Source: Deltaproteobacteria bacterium (GTDB lineage: Bacteria; Desulfobacterota; SM23-61). Taken from it: a stretch of DNA of 8,564 nucleotides. Below are positions 1 to 6,852 of the stretch, in pieces. Numbering within the stretch: position 1 is the stretch's first letter; each line of letters opens with the position of its first letter. The notes under the pieces are model-generated. The model saw nothing but the letters and a program-made list of their open reading frames with translations. It was not told where the DNA came from and searched no databases. The DNA is taken from contig JACRCA010000224.1 in assembly GCA_016234425.1 (NCBI GenBank), positions 1 to 8,564 on the forward strand, given 5' to 3'. A program made the position numbers and the translations under genes.

Positions 1-1241
1 ACGAAAAACTTCCCCATTTGAAAATTGTTATTGTTACAAAAGGAAGGATTGAAGAGGGAGGCCTGGACTTCGGGAAATTAATCGAAAAGGGGTCCCCCTA
101 TTTCGACCCGGTAAAGACAAAGGCTGATGATCCAGCCTTGATTATCTACACTTCCGGCACAACTGGTCCCCCCAAAGGAGCCCTTCATGCCCACCGAGTC
201 GTGCTCGGGCATGTGCCCGGAGTAGAATTCTTCCATAACTTCTTTCCCCAAAAAGATGACCTTTACTGGACCCCGGCGGATTGGGCATGGATCGGAGGGT
301 TGATCGATGTCCTTCTTCCAAGCTGGCATCACGGCATCCCGGTGGTGGCCTACCGGGCCAAAAAATTCGATCCTGAACAGGCTTTTTATTTTATCTCCAA
401 ATATGGGATCCGCAATGCCTTCATGCCGCCTACTGCCCTGAAAATGATGCGCCAGGTGAAGGACCCTAAGAAACGCTATGACTATAAGATGCGGACGATT
501 GGCTGCGGCGGGGAAACACTGGGAGAAGAACTCCTTGACTGGGGGAAAGAGGTCATGGACTTGGTGATTAATGAATTCTACGGACAGACCGAAGTGAACC
601 TCGTTGTCGGGAATTGTAGCGAAATTATGGAAGTCAGGCGAGGCTCCATGGGAAAACCGATCCCTGGACATGAGGTGGAGGTAGTAGATGAAGGCGGGAA
701 CATTGTTCCTCCGGGCGTTGTGGGCGAGGTGGCCATCCAGCGACCGGACCCGGTGATGTTTCTGAATTACTGGCGCAATCCGCAGGCGACACAGGAAAAA
801 TTTATTGGCGACTGGTCCCTAACCGGAGATTTAGCAAAGAAGGATGAAGACGGGTACTTTTGGTTCGTCGGCAGGAAAGATGACCTCATCACCAGTTCAG
901 GATACAGGATTGGGCCGGCGGAGATCGAAGATTGCTTGATTAAGCATCGCGCCGTGGCCATGGCCGCGGTCATTGGTAGCCCCGATAAGGTGCGAGGAGA
1001 AGTGGTCAAGGCCTTTATCATCCTTAAAGAAGGCATTCCAGCCACAAAAGAACTATCCGCAGAAATCCAGGAATTCGTAAAAACACGTCTGGCGGCTCAT
1101 GAGTATCCGCGGGAGATCGAGTTTGTTAAAGAGTTACCCATGACCACGACAGGCAAAATCATGCGCCGGGAGTTAAGAAAAATGGAGATGGAGAAGAAAG
1201 GCGGAGGAGGGTTTTCTCATGGAAAAAACCGGATCTTTTGA
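1..1241 (+). CDS. AMP-forming acyl-CoA synthetase (medium-chain/acetyl-CoA synthetase-like), 5' partial
   Basis: This is the C-terminal part of an ANL-superfamily acyl-CoA synthetase, which makes an acyl-CoA from a carboxylic acid, ATP and CoA through an acyl-adenylate. The frame is open to the left edge (E-K-L-P-H precedes the TTG at 18), so the gene starts outside the window. About 412 residues are visible of a usual 530-560. Counting from the TTG at 18, the motifs in order are: the P-loop YTSGTTGPPKG (44-54), the adenylate-binding NEFYGQTE (185-192), TGD (269-271), the hinge and A8 region GRKDDLITSSGYRIGPAEIE (285-304), and the C-terminal PMTTTGK with the catalytic Lys at about 380. The pocket-lining region is present, but the acid substrate cannot be read from it; medium-chain or short branched acids are the family's usual range. 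The last codons overlap the next gene by 23 bases, so the two are probably translationally coupled. The family assignment is firm and the substrate is unknown. Confidence 0.95.
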   Translation, partial: EKLPHLKIVIVTKGRIEEGGLDFGKLIEKGSPYFDPVKTKADDPALIIYTSGTTGPPKGALHAHRVVLGHVPGVEFFHNFFPQKDDLYWTPADWAWIGGLIDVLLPSWHHGIPVVAYRAKKFDPEQAFYFISKYGIRNAFMPPTALKMMRQVKDPKKRYDYKMRTIGCGGETLGEELLDWGKEVMDLVINEFYGQTEVNLVVGNCSEIMEVRRGSMGKPIPGHEVEVVDEGGNIVPPGVVGEVAIQRPDPVMFLNYWRNPQATQEKFIGDWSLTGDLAKKDEDGYFWFVGRKDDLITSSGYRIGPAEIEDCLIKHRAVAMAAVIGSPDKVRGEVVKAFIILKEGIPATKELSAEIQEFVKTRLAAHEYPREIEFVKELPMTTTGKIMRRELRKMEMEKKGGGGFSHGKNRIF

Positions 1242-2076
1242 TCTCAGAGAGCCTAAAATACAAAAAGATGAGATTCTCGTAATCACGGACAAATATTTCA
1301 AACTTCAAAACGCCGCTATCGTTACAGGTGCAGCCAGTGGAGTGGGGAGGGCGACGGCGATTGCCCTGGCCGCCAACGGGCTCACAGTGGTGGGAACAGA
1401 TACCAACGAAAATGGCGGGCGGGAAACAGTGGAGATGGCCAAAGATCTCGGCGGTCGAGTTGTCTTCATACGGGGAGATCTCAATAAAGATGAAGACATC
1501 GAGAATCTCGTAAAAAAAGCCGCTCATTATGGAACCATTAAATTCTTGGCTAACATCGCCGGAATTCAGCACATCGACTCAATAGAGACTTTTCCCATGG
1601 AAAAGTATGATTTGATGCAGCGAATCATGCTCCGCGCCCCTTTCTTCCTTTCCAAGCTCTCCATTCCCCATATGAAAGCGAGTGAAGACGGTACAGGAGT
1701 AATCGGGAACATGTCTTCCATTCATGGGCATATAGTAACCCAGAATAAACCAGTTTATAACATCACCAAATTCGGCCTTAGGGGCTTGACCCAGTCCATC
1801 GCCGCAGAAGGAGAGGGAAAGATTCGCTCTTTCAGCGTGAGCACGGGTTTTGTGAGAACTCCTCTGGCCCTGAACCAGATCCCGGAACAGGCCAGGCAGC
1901 GGGGCATTTCTCCCGAAGAGGTTGTGAGGAGTGTAATGATGGGAAGATCTCAAGTCAAAGAAATGATGACCCCCATCGAGGTGGCCAATCTCTTCATTAT
2001 AGGATATTCTTCCTTAGGAAAATATCTCATCGGTGGAGACCTTCTTTTCGACGGAGGAATGGCTAAGACCTACTAA
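1219..2076 (+). CDS. SDR-family oxidoreductase, 3-hydroxybutyrate dehydrogenase-like
   Basis: This is a 285-residue classical short-chain dehydrogenase, expected to be cytosolic and to oxidise a 3-hydroxy acid to the 3-oxo acid with NAD. The Rossmann motif TGAASGVG is at 36-43, Asp61 at the end of beta-2 favours NAD over NADP, and NIAG (112-115) stands for the usual NNAG. The catalytic Ser167, Tyr180 and Lys184 are present. AGIQHID (114-120), His169, Lys177 and Gln220 line up with the substrate-binding Gln94, His144, Lys152 and Gln196 that I recall for Pseudomonas 3-hydroxybutyrate dehydrogenase, and IPEQARQRGI (221-230) is also typical of that group. Oddities: Met137 stands where the tetrad Asn is expected, and about 30 residues precede the usual SDR start. 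The ATG at 1219 is chosen because AGGAGG (1204-1209) lies nine bases upstream and no later ATG, GTG or TTG precedes the Rossmann motif. It overlaps the synthetase gene, which suggests a shared pathway. A related hydroxy acid or alcohol could be the true substrate. Confidence 0.9.
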   Translation: MEKTGSFDLREPKIQKDEILVITDKYFKLQNAAIVTGAASGVGRATAIALAANGLTVVGTDTNENGGRETVEMAKDLGGRVVFIRGDLNKDEDIENLVKKAAHYGTIKFLANIAGIQHIDSIETFPMEKYDLMQRIMLRAPFFLSKLSIPHMKASEDGTGVIGNMSSIHGHIVTQNKPVYNITKFGLRGLTQSIAAEGEGKIRSFSVSTGFVRTPLALNQIPEQARQRGISPEEVVRSVMMGRSQVKEMMTPIEVANLFIIGYSSLGKYLIGGDLLFDGGMAKTY

Positions 2077-2092
2077 AAGAATTTCAATATGA

Positions 2093-2128
2093 CCCACCCT
2101 CCCTCTGGATGGGGGAGGGAAGGGTGGG
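2093..2128. repeat. GC-rich hairpin repeat, copy A
   Basis: A 13-base C-rich arm (2093-2105) pairs with a G-rich arm (2115-2128) with one bulged A, across a 9-base loop. It starts 16 bases after the SDR stop. No T-run follows, so it does not look like a classical rho-independent terminator, although it could still slow transcription or protect the mRNA 3' end. It resembles copies B and C around the next gene, which points to a dispersed intergenic repeat family. Confidence 0.7.
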
Positions 2129-2200
2129 GGTGGCCAAGAATCTCCGGGAAAACCTTACAGATTCAGAGGAGCATTAGAATTGATCCGGGAAAGTGTTACA

Positions 2201-2279
2201 CCCTCCCCTTCACCCTGTGGAGTAATGTTTCATACTCCACAGGGTAAACCCCTCCCGTCAAGGGAGGGGAAGGGGTTGG
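2201..2279. repeat. Branched GC-rich inverted repeat, copy B (three-way junction)
   Basis: This 79-base stretch can fold into a branched structure. The outer stem pairs 2201-2211 with 2269-2279 (nine of eleven pairs). It encloses a perfect 13-bp palindrome (2212-2224 with 2233-2245, 8-base loop) and a perfect 8-bp hairpin (2249-2256 with 2262-2269, 5-base loop); base 2269 is claimed by two stems. The C-rich and G-rich parts resemble copies A and C. The 13-bp palindrome has a different composition and looks like an addition to that repeat. The stems are seen in the sequence; any function is unknown. The rest of the 2077-2339 gap shows no gene. Confidence 0.65.
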
Positions 2280-2339
2280 AGGTTATCCACTAATAACCCC
2301 GATCACCCAATAAAAAGAATCGCCAAAAAGGAGACTCAA

Positions 2340-3356
2340 ATGACCGGAAGAGAAATAACCCAGATGGCCTTTGAGCTTAAGGAACCGCCAAGATTGCCCG
2401 TGACTGTGATCGGCGGCGGAGCCTGGAACGTTCATCTGGCTGGAAAAACTTTTGCTGGGATTAAGGAAGACCCGGAAAAAATCGCCGAGGTTTTTATTCA
2501 GGCTTACGAAGGCGTGGGACACGACCTTCTCTGGTCTGGGTCGAACTTCATCAATTACCCCATTCATTTCTTAGGTTGTCCAATCAAGGATGACTCATCC
2601 GATGGGCCAGCCCTCCTGGGAACTGTCATTAAGTCTCTGAAAGAAGTGGAATCTCTGAGCATCCAGAAAGTCATGCAAACCCCTACCATGCAGGGAATCA
2701 TCCACTCCCACCATTTAGTGGCCGCGGCCATAGGGAAAAAAACCCTGGTTATGCCCACTCAATGGGCTCCGTTCTCCTGCGCCGCGCGCATCTTAGGTGT
2801 GGAGGCTGTGATGACCGCCACAATCGAAGACCCTGAAGGCCTCCTCCGCCTTCTCGATTTTTCAACGAAATTAACCTGGGCTGTGCTGGGGCCCATCTTA
2901 GAACACCCGGACATCCTGGGAGCAAACTTTTCTGACCCGGTGGCTTCCGGGGATATGATTTCTCCTCCAACCTTCCGCAAGTTTGCCGCTCCCTTCCTGA
3001 AAGAGCTGGTGAAAAGAGTTCAAGCGAAAGGTAAATATGCCATGATTCATGTCTGCGGAGATACTTCCAGGATCCTCCAGGATATCGTAGACATTGGCCC
3101 CAATTGTTTCAGCCTGGAGAAGAAAGTAGACCTGCGCGCGGCTAAAAGAGTTTTGGGAGGAAAAGTATGCGTAGCTGGTAATATTTCCCCTACGGGCGCC
3201 TTCTTGACAGGAAAGCCAGAAGAAGTCGTGTCTGAGGCCAGGGAGTGCGTCGAGGCCTGGGGGAAAGGTGGAGGCTTTATCCTCACTTTGGGATGTGATT
3301 TTGCCAAAGCTGTCCCTCTGGAAAACATCTTGGCTTTAATGTCCATGAAACGATAA
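2340..3356 (+). CDS. Uroporphyrinogen decarboxylase-superfamily protein, MtaA/MtbA-like methyltransferase
   Basis: This is a 338-residue protein of the URO-D superfamily, a TIM-barrel fold. Relatives that are true heme enzymes decarboxylate uroporphyrinogen III, while MtaA, MtbA and CmuA-type members move methyl groups between a corrinoid protein and coenzyme M or another acceptor. Here His237-x-Cys239 (in IHVCGDTS) and Cys319 (in TLGCDF) fit the zinc-binding H-x-C...C pattern of the methyltransferases. FSDPVASGDMISPP (197-210) and CVAGNISPTG (277-286) are other familiar family blocks. The N-terminal URO-D substrate motif with paired arginines is not evident, so heme synthesis is unlikely. 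The ATG at 2340 has AAGGAG (2328-2333) six bases upstream. GC-rich repeats flank the gene on both sides, and no corrinoid protein or methyl-donor-specific partner is in the window, so donor and acceptor remain unknown. The superfamily is firm; the methyltransferase role is an inference from the zinc ligands. Confidence 0.88.
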   Translation: MTGREITQMAFELKEPPRLPVTVIGGGAWNVHLAGKTFAGIKEDPEKIAEVFIQAYEGVGHDLLWSGSNFINYPIHFLGCPIKDDSSDGPALLGTVIKSLKEVESLSIQKVMQTPTMQGIIHSHHLVAAAIGKKTLVMPTQWAPFSCAARILGVEAVMTATIEDPEGLLRLLDFSTKLTWAVLGPILEHPDILGANFSDPVASGDMISPPTFRKFAAPFLKELVKRVQAKGKYAMIHVCGDTSRILQDIVDIGPNCFSLEKKVDLRAAKRVLGGKVCVAGNISPTGAFLTGKPEEVVSEARECVEAWGKGGGFILTLGCDFAKAVPLENILALMSMKR

Positions 3357-3360
3357 ACCC

Positions 3361-3406
3361 CCCACCCTCTCCCTCCCCCCGTACGGGGGGAGGGTTGGGA
3401 GGGGGT
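3361..3406. repeat. GC-rich palindromic repeat, copy C
   Basis: The core, 3371-3394, is a perfect 24-bp palindrome (CCCTCCCCCCGT and its complement) centred on GTAC. Imperfect C-rich and G-rich flanks extend the fold outwards. It begins five bases after the stop of the URO-D-like gene. No T-run follows on either strand, so a classical terminator is not supported, but a very stable RNA hairpin is expected at the 3' end of the transcript. It is related in composition and layout to copies A and B. Confidence 0.7.
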
Positions 3407-3425
3407 GAGAGCCATAATTATTGGA

Positions 3426-3454
3426 TTGACAGAATTCATAGAGTTTGGTAAATA
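3426..3454 (+). promoter_or_regulatory. Candidate sigma70 promoter for dctPQM
   Basis: A perfect -35 hexamer TTGACA (3426-3431) is followed after 17 bases by TAAATA (3449-3454), a weak -10 match; AATATT at 3451-3456 is an alternative at 19 bases. It lies just after repeat copy C and about 180 bases before dctP, where a separate promoter for the transporter would be expected. No operator palindrome was recognised. The long leader up to 3631 holds no convincing gene. Confidence 0.4.
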
Positions 3455-3631
3455 TTGCCCATTGTTCTCTCTCCTATCCGGCAGCAGGATAAATTGCCAA
3501 GGTGTACGAGAAGATTTTCTAAAGGAAAGAAAGGAGGTGATTCGTTCACACGGGGAATAGCGATGGTGAATTGGCAGGGGAAAAATGTTTTAACCATGGA
3601 CCAAAATTTGTTCTGAAGGGAGGGGAAATTC

Positions 3632-4714
3632 ATGAAAGCTAAATATTTGCTCTTTACTCTGGTTTTTGTTTTGGCCTTGGCCTTGACGACCAGCGCCTTT
3701 GCCCAGGCAAAATTCAAATGGCGCGCAGGTAGTTGCTGGACTCCCGCTATTAATATAATTGATTCCGACCGATACTTTGTTAAAATCGTCAATGAGATGA
3801 GCGGGGGGCGACTTACGATCACTCACCATCCGGCGGGTGAAATCGTACCAGCTTTCGAACTGTTTGACGCTGTTTCCAAGGGAGCACTGGAAGGCGGCTT
3901 TGAGTGGCCCAGCTACTGGACGGGTAAGAACTCTGCCTTCGATTTACTCGGCTCGGTCAATTTCTGGTTTACGCCGCCTGATTACTTCACCTGGACGTAT
4001 CATGGAGGGGGTCTGGAACTAACTCGGGAGCTCTTTGCCAAGTATAACATCCATTATGTGCCAACAGGAATGACTCCTTCGGAATCCGGGTTTCGCACCA
4101 ATAAGCCGATTCGGTCCCTCGCGGATTATAAAGGGATGACCCTGCGAACACCCCTTACTCAGACAATGTGGATTTTAGAGCAAATCGGCGCCAAGCCGGT
4201 CAAGATTCCTGGCGGCGAGATCTACATGGCTCTTAAGTTGGGGACAATCGATGGTGCCGAGTTTTCCAACGTGAGCTGCGACTGGGGAATGAAATTCCAA
4301 GAGAATACCAAGTACTGGAATGTCCCCTGCTGGTTCCAACCATCATCCCTGTTAGGAATAATGATCAATATGGATGCCTGGAAGAAATTACCCGCCGATT
4401 TGCAGGCCATCGTGGAAGCGGCTGGTAAGGCTACCGTACTCTGGCATAATGGTCATTCGAACTGGCTGGACATCGCGGGAACGGAAAACTTCAAAAAAGC
4501 AGGCGTCATCATCACAAGGTTGAGCAGTGAAGACCTGGCTAAGTTGGAAAAATTGTCGGTAACCTTCATGGAGAGGGAAGCGGCCAAGAATCCAGATTAT
4601 AAGAAAATCGTCAAGTCCATTATGACCTACCTAAAGGGTTATGCCCCGGTGCGTGATTGGCAAGAGCCGTTCGGTTTTGGACGCAACCCAACCATCTATC
4701 CAAAGGTTGATTAA
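3632..4714 (+). CDS. dctP: TRAP transporter substrate-binding protein DctP (TakP/FcbT1-like)
   Basis: This 360-residue periplasmic protein captures an organic acid and hands it to the DctQM membrane part of a TRAP transporter. Residues 1-24 form a signal peptide: Lys2 and Lys4, a hydrophobic core (about 6-18), then SAFA with likely cleavage before Gln25. GMTLRTP (168-174) carries the conserved Arg172 that binds the substrate carboxylate in this family, and KIPGGEIYMALKLGTIDGAE (191-210) is the DctP signature block. EWPSYWTGKNSAF (91-103) and Glu210 resemble the 2-oxoacid-binding TakP and the mannitol/chloroaromatic FcbT1 group rather than C4-dicarboxylate DctP. The ATG at 3632 has GGGAGGGG (3618-3625) six bases upstream. 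The matching dctQ and dctM follow downstream, separated from dctP by a 119-bp inserted element. The role is firm; the substrate is probably a monocarboxylate or 2-oxoacid but is not proven. Confidence 0.95.
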   Translation: MKAKYLLFTLVFVLALALTTSAFAQAKFKWRAGSCWTPAINIIDSDRYFVKIVNEMSGGRLTITHHPAGEIVPAFELFDAVSKGALEGGFEWPSYWTGKNSAFDLLGSVNFWFTPPDYFTWTYHGGGLELTRELFAKYNIHYVPTGMTPSESGFRTNKPIRSLADYKGMTLRTPLTQTMWILEQIGAKPVKIPGGEIYMALKLGTIDGAEFSNVSCDWGMKFQENTKYWNVPCWFQPSSLLGIMINMDAWKKLPADLQAIVEAAGKATVLWHNGHSNWLDIAGTENFKKAGVIITRLSSEDLAKLEKLSVTFMEREAAKNPDYKKIVKSIMTYLKGYAPVRDWQEPFGFGRNPTIYPKVD

Positions 4715-4748
4715 TGCTTGGGAGGTCCCATGCGGCCCTCCCCCGAAG

Positions 4749-4867
4749 AGACTGTGTCGTAACGTCATTGCGAGGGAGTGAAACGACCGAAGCAATCTCG
4801 CCAAGGGCGGGATTGCCACGCTCCCTTCGGTCGCTCCCAATGACAAAAAGGGATTGTGACACAGTCT
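4749..4867. mobile_element. MITE-like inverted-repeat element between dctP and dctQ
   Basis: The ends are perfect 10-bp inverted repeats, AGACTGTGTC (4749-4758) and GACACAGTCT (4858-4867). Outside them the 5-bp direct repeat CGAAG (4744-4748 and 4868-4872) looks like a target-site duplication. Inside are further inverted parts, GTCATTG (4764-4770) with CAATGAC (4838-4844), and CGACCGAAG (4784-4792) with CTTCGGTCG (4826-4834). The internal core of the type GTCATTGCGAG...GAAGCAATCTC resembles, from memory, a repeat common in many environmental bacterial genomes. It is too short to encode a transposase, so it would be non-autonomous. It fills most of the dctP-dctQ gap and should form a long hairpin in the operon mRNA. 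Confidence 0.75.
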
Positions 4868-4896
4868 CGAAGGGGAGAGGTCTCGGTAAATCCAAA

Positions 4897-4903
4897 AAGG
4901 AGG
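4897..4903 (+). promoter_or_regulatory. Ribosome-binding site fixing the dctQ GTG start
   Basis: AAGGAGG ends ten bases before GTG 4914. No ATG lies in the right frame nearby, and the protein from this GTG begins with the amphipathic stretch usual before the first DctQ membrane helix, so this site supports the non-ATG start. It lies 30 bases past the end of the MITE-like element, so the insertion left translation of dctQ intact. Confidence 0.7.
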
Positions 4904-4913
4904 TAGGTTATTC

Positions 4914-5420
4914 GTGCGGCGGCTTCTAAACATCTTTGATAGTATCAGTGAATGGACAGGGCGGATCTCTGTGTGGGCGGTCTGCTTCGTTACAGCGATC
5001 ATTGTATACGAAGTGATCACGAGGAGGTTGTTCCACTCCCCCCATGTCTGGACTTATGAAATCATCACCCTTTTTTATGGGTTCCACTTCATGATTTTAG
5101 CCGGTTATACCCTTCTTTACCATGGGCACGTATCCATCGACTTAGTTTACAACCGTCTTTCTCCAAAGAAACGAGCCATTTTGGACATTGTCACCTATCT
5201 GGTTTTTTTCTTCCCCTTCTTAATTTTCCTCTTCAAGGCTGGGTTGAGCATTGCAACTGCTTCCTGGGCGACGCATGAAAAGACCCTTACAGCCAGGCTT
5301 CCCCTCGTGCTGCCGCTGATGAAAACGGTAATTCCCGCAACCGCTTTACTTCTTTTACTTCAAGGGTTTTCCAATTTTTATCGAAGATTATTCTTTCTGA
5401 TTAAAGGGGGGGAGTTTTGA
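4914..5420 (+). CDS. dctQ: TRAP transporter small permease DctQ (FcbT2-like)
   Basis: This is a 168-residue inner-membrane protein, the small subunit that works with DctM in sodium-driven uptake of the acid delivered by DctP. Four hydrophobic segments are visible at about 17-35, 50-69, 90-110 and 133-152, the standard DctQ layout. VITRRLFHSPHVWTYEI (34-50) matches the conserved cytoplasmic loop, and SWATHEKT (117-124) is the conserved periplasmic stretch before the last helix, followed by a Lys-Thr-Val-Ile-Pro block (137-141). The gene starts with GTG at 4914, supported by AAGGAGG at 4897-4903. Its stop TGA (5418-5420) shares one base with the ATG of dctM, so the two should be translated in step. 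Length and spacing are normal, with no sign of decay despite the element just upstream. Confidence 0.93.
   Translation: MRRLLNIFDSISEWTGRISVWAVCFVTAIIVYEVITRRLFHSPHVWTYEIITLFYGFHFMILAGYTLLYHGHVSIDLVYNRLSPKKRAILDIVTYLVFFFPFLIFLFKAGLSIATASWATHEKTLTARLPLVLPLMKTVIPATALLLLLQGFSNFYRRLFFLIKGGEF
5405..5414 (+). promoter_or_regulatory. Ribosome-binding site deciding the dctM start
   Basis: A G-run ending in GGAG (5411-5414) lies inside the last codons of dctQ. It sits five bases before ATG 5420 but only two before the in-frame TTG 5417, so ATG 5420 is the better start. The stop-start overlap TGATG supports translational coupling. Confidence 0.6.
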
Positions 5421-6751
5421 TGCTGGAAATCAGTCCTGCACTGATGACCTTTCTTATGTTTGCCGTTCTGGTGATAGGCCTTTTTATGGGGCATCCCCTG
5501 GCTTTTATCCTCGGGGGATTGGCAGTGATCTTTGGTCTTATTGGCTGGGGTCCTGCTGTTTTCTTTATGTTTGTTAATCGCATCGTCGGCATAATGGACA
5601 ACTTCCTTCTAGTGGCTATCACTCTGTTTATTTTCATGGCCAACCTCCTGCAAAACTCAGGTGTGGCTGATGGTCTGTTCGAATCCCTGCGCTACGTTTT
5701 GGGTCCGATAAGGGGCGGGGTGGCCATGGCCGTGATTGCGGTTTGCACAGTGTTTGCTGCCTGCACCGGGGTGATTGGGGCCTCCGTGGCTACGATGGGA
5801 CTTCTGGCGTTGCCGATGATGATTAAGTACGGTTATGACAAAAGTTTAAGTTGCGGGACGATTTGCGCCGGCGGGACCCTGGGGATCCTCATTCCCCCCA
5901 GTATCATGCTGATTGTGATGGGCGACCAGACAGGGCTTTCCATAGGCAAGCTTTTGCTCGGAGGCTTTATTCCGGGTTTTATTCTCTCGGCTTTATACAT
6001 AGGCTATATCGCCATCGTCTGTGGCCGGCGACCGGAATTGGGGCCGCCCTTATCCCCGGAGGAGAGAGCGGCAGTGCCCGTAAGGAAGAGGATCGCCATG
6101 GCCTCTATTAACCTCGTTCCTCCTGCTCTCCTCATCATTGGGGTTCTGGGGGCTATCTTTTCCGGAGTAACCACCGCCACCGAAGCTTCAGGGGTAGGAG
6201 CATTTCTTGCCCTGCTGATGACCATCGCCTACCGCCGCTTTGGCTGGAAAATGTTAATTGGCACGGTGATCACAACGGGTAGAACTGTGTCCATGGTGAT
6301 GCTCATCCTGGTCGGGGCTTCGTGCTTTACTGGGGTATTTTTGGGTATTGGTGGCGGCCAAGTGCTGACAGATTTCATCATCACCCTGGGGATGGGCAAT
6401 AAATGGCTTATTCTGGGCATCATGATGGCCATTGTCTTCATCCTGGGTGCTTTGATAGACTGGATAGGAATTATCTTCATCACCTTCCCCGTTTTTCTGC
6501 CGATTGCCGAGAAACTCGGGTTTGATCAACTCTGGTTTGTTCTCCTGCTTGCGGTCAATCTCCAGAACTCCTTCTTAACCCCACCTTTTGGTTATGCCCT
6601 GTTCTACCTTAAAGGGGTTGCTCCTCCGGAGGTGACCACGGAACATATCTATAGAGGCATTGTGCCTTTTGTAATTCTCCAGGTAGTGGGTTTGTTTATT
6701 TGTATCCTTTTCCCCAGTTGGCTTTTATATCTTCCCAACCTCATAAAATGA
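5420..6751 (+). CDS. dctM: TRAP transporter large permease DctM (FcbT3-like)
   Basis: This 443-residue inner-membrane protein is the large, transport-catalysing TRAP subunit, of the ion-transporter superfamily, which couples sodium flow to substrate entry. It is hydrophobic along its length with about 11-12 membrane segments. The two conserved re-entrant regions are visible, counting from ATG 5420: FAACTGVIGASVATMG (112-127) with GGTLGILIPPS (151-161) in the first half, and a FLTPPFGYALFYLKGV block near 383-400 in the second. That last block is typical of the TakP/FcbT3 group and differs from the LMTPPVGLN version in the - strand DctM, so the two permeases belong to different subfamilies. It is the last gene of the + strand operon. 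Length is normal (family about 425-445). No convincing T-tailed terminator was found on the + strand after it. Confidence 0.95.
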   Translation: MLEISPALMTFLMFAVLVIGLFMGHPLAFILGGLAVIFGLIGWGPAVFFMFVNRIVGIMDNFLLVAITLFIFMANLLQNSGVADGLFESLRYVLGPIRGGVAMAVIAVCTVFAACTGVIGASVATMGLLALPMMIKYGYDKSLSCGTICAGGTLGILIPPSIMLIVMGDQTGLSIGKLLLGGFIPGFILSALYIGYIAIVCGRRPELGPPLSPEERAAVPVRKRIAMASINLVPPALLIIGVLGAIFSGVTTATEASGVGAFLALLMTIAYRRFGWKMLIGTVITTGRTVSMVMLILVGASCFTGVFLGIGGGQVLTDFIITLGMGNKWLILGIMMAIVFILGALIDWIGIIFITFPVFLPIAEKLGFDQLWFVLLLAVNLQNSFLTPPFGYALFYLKGVAPPEVTTEHIYRGIVPFVILQVVGLFICILFPSWLLYLPNLIK

Positions 6752-6852
6752 AACCCCAAACTTCCTCTTCTATCTTTCGGGCTTGGGGGTGGAAGGCGTA
6801 TCTCTGTAACATAACCGGAGTGGTCTCTTTCCTGCAATCGATGGGCAGATTG

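Noticed and set aside
78..671. Long - strand ORF opposite the synthetase gene
   Set aside because: It is antisense to a gene with clear, ordered family motifs and shows no recognisable domain.
2154..2180. Possible promoter before the methyltransferase gene (CTTACA, 15 bases, TAGAAT)
   Set aside because: The -10 is good but the spacing is short and the -35 poor; not strong enough to list.
2093..2279. CRISPR array in the repeat-rich gap
   Set aside because: The repeats are inverted and GC-rich, not evenly spaced direct repeats with unique spacers.
3563..3616. A 17-codon ORF (M-V-N-W-Q-G...) between the strong SD-like site and dctP, as a possible leader peptide
   Set aside because: The SD-like site is about 22 bases away, too far, and the peptide has no run of regulatory codons; chance is likely.
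4620..5020. ORFs on both strands across the dctP-dctQ gap
   Set aside because: They run through the MITE-like repeat and overlap the well-supported dctP and dctQ; no protein family is recognisable.
6753..6790. Possible + strand terminator after dctM (ACCCCAA with TTGGGGGT)
   Set aside because: The stem has a bulge and a long loop, and no T-run follows.
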